This document shows, piece by piece, positions 5,265-5,430 of a stretch of DNA of 5,430 nucleotides. Source of the stretch: an uncultured Clostridia bacterium (GTDB lineage Bacteria; Bacillota; Clostridia; Oscillospirales; Acutalibacteraceae); the NCBI GenBank assembly GCA_945875045.1, contig CAMCIX010000129.1, positions 1 through 5,430 of the forward strand, given 5' to 3'. The position numbers were made by a program, and so were the translations under genes. How positions within the stretch are numbered: position 1 is the stretch's first letter; each line of letters starts with the position of its first letter. The notes under the pieces are model-generated. The model was not told the origin of the DNA and ran no database searches. It saw only the letters and a program-made list of their open reading frames with translations.

Positions 5265-5430
5265 TTGCATTAGCGCCTTTAAGCGACAGGAAAGAAATAA
5301 GCCGCTTATTTTCGGAAAACGGACTTGCGTTTACCGAAAGCTCGGGCTGTGTGTCGGCAAAATGCGGTAAAGAGGTGTTAGGCTTTTGCCTTTACGATTT
5401 AGACAAAAGCGGTATTACAATATATAAAAT
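5261..5430 (+). CDS. 5' part of a probable GNAT-like acetyltransferase (cut by window edge)
   Basis: An open frame starts at ATG 5261, overlapping the rluB stop by 4 bp, and runs through the right edge for 56 complete codons. GAGGA at 5253-5257 and AAGGAG at 5244-5249 are both possible ribosome binding sites. It begins MIALAPLSDRKEISRLFSEN, and later reads GKEVLGFCLYDLDKSGITIYK. A small N-terminal helix region followed by paired beta strands with 'G-x-x-x-LGFCLYDL' fits the first strands of a GNAT N-acetyltransferase fold. The acetyl-CoA-binding motif would lie beyond the window and cannot be seen. The codon use and tight coupling match the upstream genes, so it is very likely a real gene. 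The functional label is tentative. Confidence 0.7.
   Translation, partial: MIALAPLSDRKEISRLFSENGLAFTESSGCVSAKCGKEVLGFCLYDLDKSGITIYK

Overview
The window looks like a conserved housekeeping and sporulation-linked gene cluster from a Gram-positive, low-to-moderate GC member of the Clostridia, probably an Oscillospiraceae/Ruminococcaceae-type anaerobe. Three things suggest this: the order scpA, scpB, DUF2953, ytfJ, S11 D-Ala-D-Ala carboxypeptidase, rluB; Bacillota-style Shine-Dalgarno sites with occasional TTG starts; and a GerW/YtfJ spore-protein gene. The assignment rests on gene content and remembered gene order, not on a search.

Bases 1-323 hold no convincing gene. Bases 1-135 carry two GC-rich hairpin elements that share a near-identical 12-mer, separated by five tandem copies of a TTAGATN heptamer. 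Bases 190-300 are AT-rich and contain a small perfect palindrome, then two tandem sigma-A-type promoters, each with an exact 17-bp spacer.

From about 324 to the right edge every gene is on the + strand and tightly packed: an M50 membrane metalloprotease, scpA, scpB, a DUF2953 membrane protein, ytfJ, a secreted S11 carboxypeptidase, rluB and the first 56 codons of a probable GNAT-like protein. Three junctions are 4-bp ATGA overlaps, two are gaps of 8 bp, and two are gaps of 43 and 57 bp. No intrinsic terminator is visible between the genes, so a single operon read from the upstream promoters is the simplest model.

ScpA and ScpB are the two accessory subunits of the Smc condensin and act in chromosome segregation. 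The S11 enzyme trims peptidoglycan stem peptides outside the membrane. DUF2953 and YtfJ correspond to the B. subtilis YtfI/YtfJ pair and point to spore or envelope function. RluB modifies 23S rRNA. The M50 protease acts within the membrane on an unknown substrate. The layout resembles the B. subtilis scpA-scpB-ypuI-dacB-spmA-spmB-rluB region, but with DUF2953/ytfJ present and no spmA/spmB between the carboxypeptidase and rluB. I found no evidence of a new defence, mobile or regulatory system. The least explained sequence is the repeat-rich stretch 1-135 and a possible hairpin over the ribosome binding site of the carboxypeptidase gene.
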